Shown here piece by piece: positions 1 to 7,529 of a stretch of 14,724 bases of DNA. The notes under the pieces were generated by a model. The model was not told the origin of the DNA and made no database searches. It was given only the letters and a program-made list of their open reading frames with translations. Both the position numbers and the translations under genes were made by a program. Within the stretch, counting starts at the first letter, position 1. Each line of letters starts with the position of its first letter. This DNA is from Gammaproteobacteria bacterium (lineage in GTDB: Bacteria; Pseudomonadota; Gammaproteobacteria; Steroidobacterales; Steroidobacteraceae). The DNA lies in assembly GCA_027451085.1 (NCBI GenBank), contig DAIDKA010000057.1, positions 1 to 14,724 of the forward strand. The letters are read 5' to 3'.

Positions 1-2
1 AC

Positions 3-494
3 GCAGCCGTGGAGGCGGCGCGCGCTGGCGAGCAGGGACGTGGCTTCGCCGTCGTGGCGAGTGAAGTGCGCAACCGCGCCGGCCGCTCCGCGACCGCGGC
101 GAAGGAAATCAAGAGCCTGATTCAAGACAGCGTTTCGAAGGTCGGCGACGGCGCACAGCTCGTGACCCGTTCCGGTGAAACTCTGACGGAAATCGTTACG
201 GCGGTGAAGAAGGTTTCGGACATCGTCGCGGAGATCGCCGCGGCCTCGCGCGAGCAATCCGCGGGCATCGAGCAGGTCAACCGCGCGGTGATGCAGATGG
301 ATCAGATCACCCAACAGAACGCTGCGCTGGTGGAGGAAACGATCGCCGCCTCGCAGGTCATGAGCGGACAGGTTCGCGACCTGAACGACACCCTCGGCCG
401 CTTCCACCTGGCCGGATCCGCTGCTGTGCCCCCCGCGAACGCGAGCACGGCCGCCGAGGAGCCGCCGCGGCTTGCGGTGGGCGAGAGCCGCTGA
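3..494 (+). CDS. Methyl-accepting chemotaxis protein, C-terminal part (5' end outside window)
   Basis: This is the distal part of an MCP signalling domain, cut off by the window edge. The frame is open from base 3 and opens with AAVEAARAGEQGRGF, the hairpin tip of the cytoplasmic coiled coil that contacts CheA and CheW. The return helix follows with typical methylation-helix text (SREQSAGIEQVNRAV, TQQNAALVEE) and a short tail ending in VGESR. It is clearly a paralogue of the next gene over the same region, but it lacks that gene's long Ala/Pro linker and aromatic C-terminal pentapeptide. One oddity is that the near-invariant Leu of the E-V-R-N-L-A motif is Arg here (codon CGC near base 74). 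Ligand domain and membrane segments are not in view. The family call is secure; the ligand is unknown. Confidence 0.95.
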   Translation, partial: AAVEAARAGEQGRGFAVVASEVRNRAGRSATAAKEIKSLIQDSVSKVGDGAQLVTRSGETLTEIVTAVKKVSDIVAEIAAASREQSAGIEQVNRAVMQMDQITQQNAALVEETIAASQVMSGQVRDLNDTLGRFHLAGSAAVPPANASTAAEEPPRLAVGESR

Positions 495-533
495 CGCAGG
501 CGCCGCATCGGCATTCACTCCGCTTTCAGCTTC

Positions 534-537
534 AGGA
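534..537 (+). promoter_or_regulatory. Ribosome binding site that fixes the start of the second MCP
   Basis: AGGA sits 9 bases before the ATG at 547. A start at 472 in the same frame would overlap the previous MCP gene and add 25 residues ahead of the membrane anchor without a ribosome binding site, so 547 is preferred. Confidence 0.6.
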
Positions 538-546
538 TCTCAGAAC

Positions 547-3180
547 ATGCAATTTCTAAACCATCTGAAACTCTGGCAGAAACTCCTGCTGCTGGTGGTC
601 GCGATGGCGGTCCCGACCGCACTGCTCGGGGCCTTCTATCTGAGCTCTGCAAACCACGCCGTGAGCCAGGCGCGCAATGAACTCGAGGGAGCGCACTACG
701 CGCACAGTCTCGGGGCCGTGCTGGCCGAGACCGAGAATCATCGCAGCGAGCTGTTCGCGCTGCTCACCGGCGACCAGAGCCGTGCTGCCGACGTCGCCGC
801 CTCCGAGGCGCGCATGCGCAAGCTCATGCGGCGCGTGGATGCGGTCAACGCCACGGCCGGTCGCGCCCTCGGTGTACGCCGCAGTTGGCAGGCGGTCGAA
901 CAGGATTGGAACACGCTCACCGCGGGCGAATCGAAACTCACCGCCGATCAGGCCGTCAGTGCTCATGATGTGCTCATTGCCAAGCTGGTGAACCTCGGAC
1001 ATATCGTCGCGACGCGCTCGGCACTGAATGTCGACCCGTCACCCCAGACTGCCGCACTCATTCAGGTCGCCACCCGCGACGTCCCCGGTGCGCTCATCGC
1101 CGCCGGCGAAGTGCAGTGGTATGCCACCAGCGCCGCGATCAAGGGCTATCTCGGCGGCGGCGATCAGCGCGCCATCCAGATCTATCACCGCCAAGTACTG
1201 AGTGACTTCGCCCAGGCGGAACGAGATCTCAACGGTGCGTCTGCCGCCGACCGTGCCAAGATCCGGCCGCGGCTGAATGACGCACTGTCGGCCTTCAATA
1301 CCTCGTTCGACGTGATCCGTTCGCGCATCCTGAGCGCGAAGAAGATGACCATCACGGCCGCCGATTTGTTCGGTAACGCCCGCGGAGTCAACAGCAGCCT
1401 GCAGCAGCTGCTGGATTCCAGCTATGCGGCGATGGATGCCGCGGTACAGCATCGCCTGAATCAGGTCACTGCTGCTCGGAGCGTAACGGTCGGCATCACC
1501 CTGATTGCGCTGCTCATCGCCCTCGCCCTCTCCTGGGTGATCGCCCGCGCCCTCGCCGGAGTCATCGGCCGCGCCGTCACCGTCTTCGACAACATTTCCG
1601 CCGGACGCTACGACAACAGCATCGAGATCGACGGCAACGATGAAGGTAATCAGGTGCTGCGGGCCCTGGATCAAATGCAGGGCAAGCTGCGCAACCAAAT
1701 CGAGGCCGAACGCACTGCTGCCGCAGAGAACGCTCGCATCCGCGAGGCACTCGACAGCGTCTCCTCCGGGGTGATGGTGGCTGATGGCGACTACCACATC
1801 CAGTACCTGAACCCGGCCCTCGAGAAGTCGTTGCGCGAAGCGGAGAGCGACATCCGCCGCGAGATGCCGGGCTTCGACGTCAGCCGGCTCAATGGCGCGA
1901 ACATCGATACGTTCCACAAGAACCCGAGCCACCAGCGCGCGATGCTCGCCAAGCTGACGCAACCGCATCGGGCCACGCTGACTCTGGGCGGCCACACCTA
2001 TGCCGTGACCATGAACCCGGTGACCAACGAGCATCAGGAACGTCTGGGCGTCGTGCTCGAGTGGTTCGACCGCACCCAGGAGGTCGCGGTCGAGCGGGAG
2101 ATGCAGGACATGCTCACTGCGGTCGTCGCCGGACAGCTGAGCAAGCGCATTGATCTGGCCGGCAAGAGCGGCTTCTTCGAGCTGATGGGCCGCGGGGTCA
2201 ACCGCCTTGCGGACACCATGTCCGAGGTCATTTCGCGGGTCAAGCAGGTCGCGAGCGAAGTGCACCGCGGAGCCGATGAGATTTCCTCCGGCAATGCAAA
2301 CCTCTCGCAGCGCACCGAGGAGCAATCGTCCTCGCTCGAGGAAACCGCCTCCTCGATGGAGGAGATGACCACGACGGTCAAGCAGAACGCCGACAATGCG
2401 TCGCAGGCGAACCAGCTGGCGCTCGCCGCCCGAGATCAGGCCGAGAAGGGTGGTACGGTCGTCAGCCAAGCGGTCGCTGCCATGAGCGACATCAATGACG
2501 CGTCCAAGCGCATCGCGGACATCATCGGCGTCATCGACGAGATCGCCTTCCAGACGAACCTTCTGGCACTGAACGCAGCGGTCGAAGCGGCGCGTGCCGG
2601 CGAACAGGGGCGCGGCTTCGCCGTGGTCGCGAGCGAAGTGCGCAATCTCGCCGGCCGTTCCGCCACCGCCGCGAAGGAAATCAAGGAATTGATCCAGGAC
2701 TCGGTGCGCAAGGTCGAAGACGGCTCCGTGCTGGTGACCCAGTCTGGTCAGACGCTCGAGAAGATCGTCTCTGCCGTGAAGAAAGTATCGGACATCGTTG
2801 CCGAAATCGCCGCCGCATCGCGCGAACAGGCCGCAGGGATCGAACAGGTCAATCGAGCCGTCATGCAGATGGACGAGCTCACCCAGCAGAACGGCGCCTT
2901 GGTGGAAGAGGCGACTGCCGCGTCGCAAGCCATGGCCCAGCAGTCACGGGAGCTGAACGAAATGATGGCCCGCTACCAGCTGAGCGGCAGCACCGCCACG
3001 GGTTCAAACCAGCCCCGCGCGACCGCACCCGCCGCGACCAAGTCCGCATCCCGCGTCGAGCGCCGCGGGGCGAACCGACCCTGGACCGGCCGCAAGGCGG
3101 CCGCCCCTGCTGCAGCACCCGCGCCCGCACCGAAGGCGGCGGCCAGTGCTGGCAGCGATTCCGAGTGGACCGAATTCTGA
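547..3180 (+). CDS. Methyl-accepting chemotaxis protein with PAS domain and C-terminal pentapeptide tether
   Basis: An 877-residue transmembrane chemoreceptor. TM1 is about residues 13-32, a largely helical periplasmic sensor region about 33-311, and TM2 about 312-336. A HAMP domain follows (about 337-388), then a PAS-like domain at about 397-513 (SSGVMVADGDYHIQYLNPA), a second HAMP-like segment (about 515-570) and the signalling coiled coil. The hairpin tip at about 663-700 reads IDEIAFQTNLLALNAAVEAA. A flexible Ala/Pro-rich linker ends in EWTEF (873-877), which fits the aromatic-x-x-aromatic pattern of pentapeptides that tether the adaptation enzymes; cheR and cheB lie a few genes downstream. 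The PAS domain may add a cytoplasmic input (redox, haem or small ligand); no cofactor residue can be assigned by eye. The gene lies 13 bases before cheY. Ligand unknown. Confidence 0.96.
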   Translation: MQFLNHLKLWQKLLLLVVAMAVPTALLGAFYLSSANHAVSQARNELEGAHYAHSLGAVLAETENHRSELFALLTGDQSRAADVAASEARMRKLMRRVDAVNATAGRALGVRRSWQAVEQDWNTLTAGESKLTADQAVSAHDVLIAKLVNLGHIVATRSALNVDPSPQTAALIQVATRDVPGALIAAGEVQWYATSAAIKGYLGGGDQRAIQIYHRQVLSDFAQAERDLNGASAADRAKIRPRLNDALSAFNTSFDVIRSRILSAKKMTITAADLFGNARGVNSSLQQLLDSSYAAMDAAVQHRLNQVTAARSVTVGITLIALLIALALSWVIARALAGVIGRAVTVFDNISAGRYDNSIEIDGNDEGNQVLRALDQMQGKLRNQIEAERTAAAENARIREALDSVSSGVMVADGDYHIQYLNPALEKSLREAESDIRREMPGFDVSRLNGANIDTFHKNPSHQRAMLAKLTQPHRATLTLGGHTYAVTMNPVTNEHQERLGVVLEWFDRTQEVAVEREMQDMLTAVVAGQLSKRIDLAGKSGFFELMGRGVNRLADTMSEVISRVKQVASEVHRGADEISSGNANLSQRTEEQSSSLEETASSMEEMTTTVKQNADNASQANQLALAARDQAEKGGTVVSQAVAAMSDINDASKRIADIIGVIDEIAFQTNLLALNAAVEAARAGEQGRGFAVVASEVRNLAGRSATAAKEIKELIQDSVRKVEDGSVLVTQSGQTLEKIVSAVKKVSDIVAEIAAASREQAAGIEQVNRAVMQMDELTQQNGALVEEATAASQAMAQQSRELNEMMARYQLSGSTATGSNQPRATAPAATKSASRVERRGANRPWTGRKAAAPAAAPAPAPKAAASAGSDSEWTEF

Positions 3181-3193
3181 AGGATATCTAGAC

Positions 3194-3556
3194 ATGGCCA
3201 AGATTCTCGCGGTGGATGACTCCGCCGCCATGCGGCAGATGGTCGGCGCCACACTGACCGCCGCAGGGCACGAAGTACAGCAGGCCGCCGACGGCCAGGA
3301 GGCGCTCACCATCGCGGCAGCCAGACCCTTCGACCTGGTGATCACCGATGTGAACATGCCGGTGATGAACGGTCTGGAGCTGGTGCGCAAGCTGAGGACT
3401 CTGCCCACCTATCGTGGCGTTCCGCTGCTGGTGCTGACCACCGAGAACAGCACCGAGCGCAAGCTGGAAGGCAAGGATGCCGGCGCCACGGGCTGGCTGG
3501 TCAAGCCATTCAACCCCGACCGGTTGCTGTCGACCATCGCCCGGGTCCTCAGCTGA
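3194..3556 (+). CDS. cheY: Chemotaxis response regulator CheY
   Basis: A 120-residue single receiver domain with no output domain, the usual CheY size. The acidic pair is D8/D9, the phospho-acceptor is D52 in TDVNMP, the switch Thr is T82 or T83, and the invariant Lys is K104 in WLVKPF. Phosphorylated by CheA, it would bind the flagellar switch protein FliM and change rotation. The ATG at 3194 is chosen because AGGA at 3181-3184 lies 9 bases upstream and because the residues just after it match the family start; a start at 3146 would run back into the MCP. Its position between an MCP and a CheZ-like gene supports the motor-controlling CheY rather than an unrelated stand-alone receiver. Confidence 0.95.
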   Translation: MAKILAVDDSAAMRQMVGATLTAAGHEVQQAADGQEALTIAAARPFDLVITDVNMPVMNGLELVRKLRTLPTYRGVPLLVLTTENSTERKLEGKDAGATGWLVKPFNPDRLLSTIARVLS

Positions 3557-3582
3557 GCGCCCCTCGGACTGAGTCCCCCCGC

Positions 3583-3960
3583 ATGGAGCACTCTGCCCAT
3601 TCCATGGCGACGGCTGGTGCGCCCGCTCCGGCTGCAGAAGATGCCGACCGGCTGCTCGAGGCGTCGGCACTGCTGTCACAGGCCGTGCAGGAATCCGATC
3701 CGGCCGTGCGCCAGATCGGCGACGCCATCGAGCGCATGATGCGCGCCCTGCACGGCAGCGGCGTGGCCGATGCGGACCTGCGGCGCGCCCTGGCGAAGGA
3801 CCTCGCGCTGTGCGTGCACGGACTGCAGTTCCATGACCGTCTGACGCAGCAGGTCAACTACGCCCGCGACCTTATCACCCGCCCCGAAACCTGCACCCTG
3901 ACTGCGCGCACGCGCTTCCAGTGTGTCGATTCCGACGAAAGCAGCATCGAGCTATTCTGA
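3583..3960 (+). CDS. Small helical chemotaxis protein, probable minimal CheZ-like CheY phosphatase
   Basis: A 125-residue protein that I do not recognise as a named family. The first 20 residues are Ala/Pro-rich; the rest is predicted mostly helical. Residues 81-91 read LQFHDRLTQQV. In CheZ the catalytic Asp and Gln (D143 and Q147 in E. coli) stand four apart in FQDLTGQ; here D85 and Q89 have the same spacing in the same helical, F-x-D context. The protein ends in an acidic-hydrophobic tail (SDESSIELF), reminiscent of the CheZ tail that docks on CheY and also ends in Phe. It lies 26 bases after cheY and overlaps cheR by one base. At 125 residues it is much shorter than CheZ (about 214), so a dimer or four-helix bundle would have to be built from shorter helices. 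No clear ribosome binding site precedes 3583; the ATG at 3604 is an alternative. The phosphatase role is inference. Confidence 0.8.
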   Translation: MEHSAHSMATAGAPAPAAEDADRLLEASALLSQAVQESDPAVRQIGDAIERMMRALHGSGVADADLRRALAKDLALCVHGLQFHDRLTQQVNYARDLITRPETCTLTARTRFQCVDSDESSIELF

Positions 3961-4805
3961 TGAACAACCCCGGCATCAACCCGGCACGCGACCGCGAATT
4001 CGCCTTTGATGAGGCGGACTTCGCCGCCTTGCGCAAGCTCGTCAAGGAGATCACCGGCATCGCACTGTCGGAGCAGAAGCGCGAACTGGTTTACGGCCGG
4101 CTCTCAGGGCGCCTGCGCACCCTGGGCGTGTCGACCTTCCGCGAGTACCGCGACCTCCTGGCCCGTGACACGGTGGAGCAGGCGCACCTGACCAATGCCA
4201 TCACCACCAACCTCACCTCGTTCTTCCGCGAGAAGCACCACTTCGACCACCTGCGCGACCACGTGCTGCGTCCGCTGGCGGGGCAGGCCGACCGCCGCAT
4301 CCGCATCTGGTCCGCCGGCTGTTCCACCGGGGAGGAGCCCTATTCCATCGCCACGACCATCGCCGAAGCCCTGCCCGATTTTGCGCGCCGTGACATCCGC
4401 ATCCTGGCCACGGACCTGGACTCAGACGTGCTGGCAAGGGCGCAAGCCGGCATCTACGCCCCGGATCGCGTCCAGGGCATGGCGTCCGATCGACTGTCGA
4501 AGTTCTTCCGCGAGACCACCGACCGTGGGAAGCAGGCCTGGAGCGTGGCGCCGGCGCTGCGGTCGCTGATCTCCTTCAAGCAGCTGAACCTGATGCACCC
4601 GCTGCCCATGCACGGGCCCCTGGACGTCATCTTCTGCCGCAATGTCATCATCTACTTCGACAAGGACACCCAGCGCGACCTTTTCTCCCGTGTCCGCGCG
4701 CTGCAGCGGCCCGGTGACCTGCTCTGCCTGGGTCACTCCGAGAGCCTGTTCCGGGTGTCCGAGGACTACACCTCGCTTGGCCGCACCATGTACCGGCGGA
4801 ACTGA
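3960..4805 (+). CDS. cheR: Chemotaxis protein methyltransferase CheR
   Basis: A 281-residue S-adenosylmethionine-dependent methyltransferase that methylates glutamates on the receptor coiled coil. The N-terminal helical domain spans about residues 15-80. TTNLTSFFRE (82-91) is the conserved substrate-side motif, WSAGCSTGEEPYS (117-129) is the SAM-binding loop, and DVIFCRNVIIYFD (222-234) and GHSESL (258-263) are the usual distal motifs. The ATG at 3960 shares its A with the stop of the upstream small gene (TGATG), which indicates translational coupling. A start at 3921 would lie inside that gene and add 13 unrelated residues. No TPR or other extra domain is present. It probably uses the EWTEF tether on the upstream MCP. 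Confidence 0.96.
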   Translation: MNNPGINPARDREFAFDEADFAALRKLVKEITGIALSEQKRELVYGRLSGRLRTLGVSTFREYRDLLARDTVEQAHLTNAITTNLTSFFREKHHFDHLRDHVLRPLAGQADRRIRIWSAGCSTGEEPYSIATTIAEALPDFARRDIRILATDLDSDVLARAQAGIYAPDRVQGMASDRLSKFFRETTDRGKQAWSVAPALRSLISFKQLNLMHPLPMHGPLDVIFCRNVIIYFDKDTQRDLFSRVRALQRPGDLLCLGHSESLFRVSEDYTSLGRTMYRRN

Positions 4806-4806
4806 C

Positions 4807-5460
4807 ATGAGCGCACTGCCCGGTCCCCGTCCGACGGTCGCCCTGCCCCCGGCACTGCCCGGCTTCGAGCAGTTGCAGCGCTTCTGGGAGCCCAAATCGG
4901 GCTGCTGGACCGCGCGCCTGCTGCCGGGCGAGTACTACGTCACCCGCAGCAACGAGGCCATCATGACCGTGCTGGGCTCGTGCATCTCTGCCTGTGTGCG
5001 CGACCCGGACCGGGGCATCGGCGGCATGAACCATTTCATGCTGCCCGAGGAAAGCGGCGCCGGCCACAACGCCTGGCTCGACCCCAAGGCAGGCCTTGCC
5101 ACCCGTTACGGCTCCTACGCCATGGAAAGCCTGCTGAACCAGCTGCTGAGGACGGGCGCATCGCGCAGCCGGCTGGAGCTCAAGATCTTCGGCGGCGGCA
5201 AGATCCTCAGCTCCATGACCGTCATCGGCCAGCGCAACATCGACTTCATGCTGGGCTATGCCAGGCTGGAAGGCCTGAAACTGAGCGCACAGGACGTCGG
5301 CGGCACCCAGCCGCGCAAGATCGTGTACTACCCGGCCGATGGCAAGGTCATGGTCCGCCGCCTGGCCAGCGTTTCCCACAACCTTGCCGACCGCGAACGC
5401 AACTACATGCACAGCCTGCACGGCCAGCAGGACGGCGGCGAAGTCGAGCTGTTTGAATGA
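4807..5460 (+). CDS. cheD: Chemoreceptor glutamine deamidase CheD
   Basis: A 217-residue CheD. It hydrolyses specific glutamines on MCPs to glutamates and so prepares methylation sites. The catalytic Cys is C59 in VLGSCISAC and the His is H76 in GGMNHFMLP; their 17-residue spacing equals that of C27/H44 in Thermotoga CheD. GGGKI and the NIDFM segment further on are also family features. About 40 residues precede the catalytic domain, which is longer than in Bacillus or Thermotoga but common in proteobacteria. The ATG at 4807 starts one base after the cheR stop; an upstream start at 4642 would lie entirely inside cheR. The protein ends in GGEVELFE. No cheC partner is visible in the window. Confidence 0.95.
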   Translation: MSALPGPRPTVALPPALPGFEQLQRFWEPKSGCWTARLLPGEYYVTRSNEAIMTVLGSCISACVRDPDRGIGGMNHFMLPEESGAGHNAWLDPKAGLATRYGSYAMESLLNQLLRTGASRSRLELKIFGGGKILSSMTVIGQRNIDFMLGYARLEGLKLSAQDVGGTQPRKIVYYPADGKVMVRRLASVSHNLADRERNYMHSLHGQQDGGEVELFE

Positions 5461-6572
5461 CAACCCCGAGCCGCCGCATCCGGGTCCTGATCGTGGACGA
5501 TTCCGCGCTGGTGCGCGGCCTGCTGACCGACATGCTGCGGCAGGATCCGCAGATCGAGGTGGTGGGCACAGCGAGCGACGCGCATGTGGCGCGCGAACGC
5601 ATCAAGACGCTGAACCCCGACGTCCTCACGCTCGACGTCGAGATGCCGAAAATGGACGGACTGACCTTCCTGCGCAACCTCATGCGCCTGCGGCCGATGC
5701 CGGTGGTGATGGTGTCCTCGCTGACCGAGCGCGGCGCCGACGTCACGCTGGATGCGCTGGCCATCGGCGCCGTGGACTACCTGCCCAAGCCGAAAACCGA
5801 CGTCGCCGCCACGCTGGGCGACTACGCCAGCGAGCTGATCGAGAAGATCAAGACGGCCTCGATCGCAAGCGTGCGCGCGCTCGACCCGCAGCGCGCCGCC
5901 GCCCTGGCCGTGCGCCCGAGCCTCAGCGCCGACGCGGTGCTGCCGCGCGCCACCGGGCGCCCGATCCGCACCACCGACCGCATCATCGCCATCGGCGCCT
6001 CCACCGGCGGCACCGAGGCCATCAAGGACGTGCTGGTGGGACTGCCGCCGGACATGCCCGGCATCGTCATCGCCCAGCATATCCCCAAGGCCTTCAGCAC
6101 CCCCTTTGCCCGCCGCATGAACGACAACTGTTCGTTGACGGTATGCGAGGCCGAGGACGGTCAGCAGATCCTTGCAGGCCACGTGTACATCGCCCCGGGC
6201 GACCGCCACCTCCTGGTGGTGCGCGACGGCGGCCACTACGCCTGCCGCCTCGATGACGGGGAGCCGGTCAACCGTCACAAGCCCTCCGTGGATGTGCTGT
6301 TCCGCTCGGTGGCCGGCAGCGCCGGACCCAGCGCCATCGGCGTGATCCTCACGGGCATGGGCAAGGACGGCGCACGCGGCCTGTTGGAAATGCGCGAGGC
6401 GGGCAGTATCACGGCCGCCCAGGACGAGGCCACCAGCGTGGTGTGGGGCATGCCGGGCGAAGCGGTGCATGTCGGTGCCGCCCAGCATGTGCTGCCGCTG
6501 CTGGACATTCCCCGGCAGCTGGTGGAGTTCGCAGCTGCGATCGACATCACGCGCGGTTCCAGGCGGGCCTGA
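5457..6572 (+). CDS. cheB: Chemotaxis-specific methylesterase/deamidase CheB
   Basis: A 371-residue two-domain enzyme: receiver (about 1-125), linker (about 126-172) and methylesterase (about 173-360). Receiver residues are D14/D15, phospho-acceptor D60 (LDVEMPKMDG) and the KPK motif near 111-113. The catalytic triad is S182 (IGASTGG), H208 (AQHIP) and D304 (TGMGKDG); the spacings of 26 and 96 match S164/H190/D286 of E. coli CheB. Phosphorylated by CheA, it removes methyl groups from MCPs and so opposes CheR. It overlaps cheD by four bases (ATGA), which points to coupled translation. No pentapeptide-binding feature can be judged by eye. Confidence 0.97.
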   Translation: MTTPSRRIRVLIVDDSALVRGLLTDMLRQDPQIEVVGTASDAHVARERIKTLNPDVLTLDVEMPKMDGLTFLRNLMRLRPMPVVMVSSLTERGADVTLDALAIGAVDYLPKPKTDVAATLGDYASELIEKIKTASIASVRALDPQRAAALAVRPSLSADAVLPRATGRPIRTTDRIIAIGASTGGTEAIKDVLVGLPPDMPGIVIAQHIPKAFSTPFARRMNDNCSLTVCEAEDGQQILAGHVYIAPGDRHLLVVRDGGHYACRLDDGEPVNRHKPSVDVLFRSVAGSAGPSAIGVILTGMGKDGARGLLEMREAGSITAAQDEATSVVWGMPGEAVHVGAAQHVLPLLDIPRQLVEFAAAIDITRGSRRA

Positions 6573-6584
6573 TAAGGTTCACAC

Positions 6585-7469
6585 ATGAACACCCAGCCTG
6601 AAACCTCTCCCGCCGATGGCTCCACCCAGGCGGCATTTGAATTCGTGCGGGAACTGGCCGCGGAGCTGTCCTCGGGCAAGGTGGAGATGCAGGGCTTCCC
6701 GGACATCGCGCTGCGGGTCCGCCGGGCCCTGGCCGACGAGGAGGTCTCGGCGGAGAAGGTCGTCCAGGTGGTGGGTTCCGAACCCTTGCTGGCGGCGCAG
6801 CTGCTGCGGATCGCCAACTCCGCCGCCCTGAACGTCAGTGGCAGAACCATCACGGACCTGCGTGCGGCCGTGGCCCGCATGGGCTTCAACATGGTGCGCA
6901 CCGCCGCCATCGCGTTCGCCGTCTCGCAGCTCAAGCGGGCCGAGAACCTCAAGGGGCTCGAACAACCTCTGGATGAGCTGTGGCATCGCAGCGCCGAGGT
7001 GGCCGCGATGTCGCATGCGGTGGCCCGGCATCTCACCCGCGTCAATCCGGACACCGCCCTGCTCGCGGGCCTGCTGCACGGCATCGGCAACCTTTATATC
7101 CTGACCCGCGCCGGCAGGCATTCGGGACTGTTCAACGACCAGGCCGCTTATCACGCCATCGTGCGCGACTGGCACGCAAGCGTGGCCAAGGCGCTGCTGG
7201 AAAACTGGGAAATGGCCGAGGAGATCGTCCAGGCCGTGAGCGAATTCGAGGACCTGCAGCGCCCGCGCACGGGTGCCCCGGACCTGTGCGATGTGCTTAC
7301 TGTCTCCCACCTGCTGGTGAGCTACCAGGAATTCCCGGACAGCATCGAGCTGAATATGGAAGGAGTCGCGGCCTGCCAGCGCATGAAGCTGGACCGGGCC
7401 GGCTATGACAGCCTGATCCGCGAGTCCGCGGACGACATCAGTTCACTGAAGAATGCCCTCGGCGTCTGA
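6585..7469 (+). CDS. HDOD-domain signalling protein
   Basis: A 294-residue soluble protein with an HDOD domain at roughly residues 30-235 (FPDIALRVRRAL, DLRAAVARMG, LWHRS, ALLAGLLHGIGN). HDOD proteins are relatives of HD phosphohydrolases that usually lack part of the metal site; here the HD pair is His-Gly (HG in LLHGIG, near residue 165), so catalysis is unlikely and a scaffold or regulatory role is more probable. No GGDEF, EAL or receiver domain is attached. The C-terminal third (about 240-294) is not recognised. AAGG at 6574-6577 lies 7 bases before the ATG, and the gene follows cheB after 12 bases, so it appears to be the last gene of the chemotaxis operon. HDOD genes near chemotaxis and flagellar loci have been linked to motility control; the specific job here is unknown. 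Confidence 0.9.
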   Translation: MNTQPETSPADGSTQAAFEFVRELAAELSSGKVEMQGFPDIALRVRRALADEEVSAEKVVQVVGSEPLLAAQLLRIANSAALNVSGRTITDLRAAVARMGFNMVRTAAIAFAVSQLKRAENLKGLEQPLDELWHRSAEVAAMSHAVARHLTRVNPDTALLAGLLHGIGNLYILTRAGRHSGLFNDQAAYHAIVRDWHASVAKALLENWEMAEEIVQAVSEFEDLQRPRTGAPDLCDVLTVSHLLVSYQEFPDSIELNMEGVAACQRMKLDRAGYDSLIRESADDISSLKNALGV

Positions 7470-7510
7470 GCGGCGGTCACCCGGGGTTCCACGGGGCATG
7501 CGACCGATGC

Positions 7511-7526
7511 ACCCGTAAACTCGGGT
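7511..7526. terminator. Weak stem-loop between convergent genes
   Basis: ACCCG and CGGGT (5-bp stem, 6-base loop) lie in the 60-base gap between the convergent HDOD gene and flgM. There is no T-run on either side, so a terminator role is only possible, not shown. Confidence 0.25.
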
Positions 7527-7529
7527 TCC

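Noticed and set aside
1039..2928. A 629-residue open frame on the minus strand opposite the large MCP gene
   Set aside because: It mirrors the MCP coding frame, is rich in His/Arg/Gly/Asp without recognisable domains, and such long antisense frames are expected in GC-rich coding DNA.
1..3180. Tandem MCP genes as a recent duplication
   Set aside because: The shared signalling region differs at many synonymous and several amino-acid positions and the tails are unrelated, so the two are old paralogues.
3566..3576. Small palindrome GGACTGAGTCC between cheY and the CheZ-like gene
   Set aside because: A 5-bp stem with a one-base centre cannot form a useful hairpin and fits no known operator; likely chance.
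5403..6488. A 361-residue open frame on the minus strand opposite cheB
   Set aside because: cheB is complete with its catalytic residues; the antisense product is His/Gly/Ala-rich with no family resemblance.
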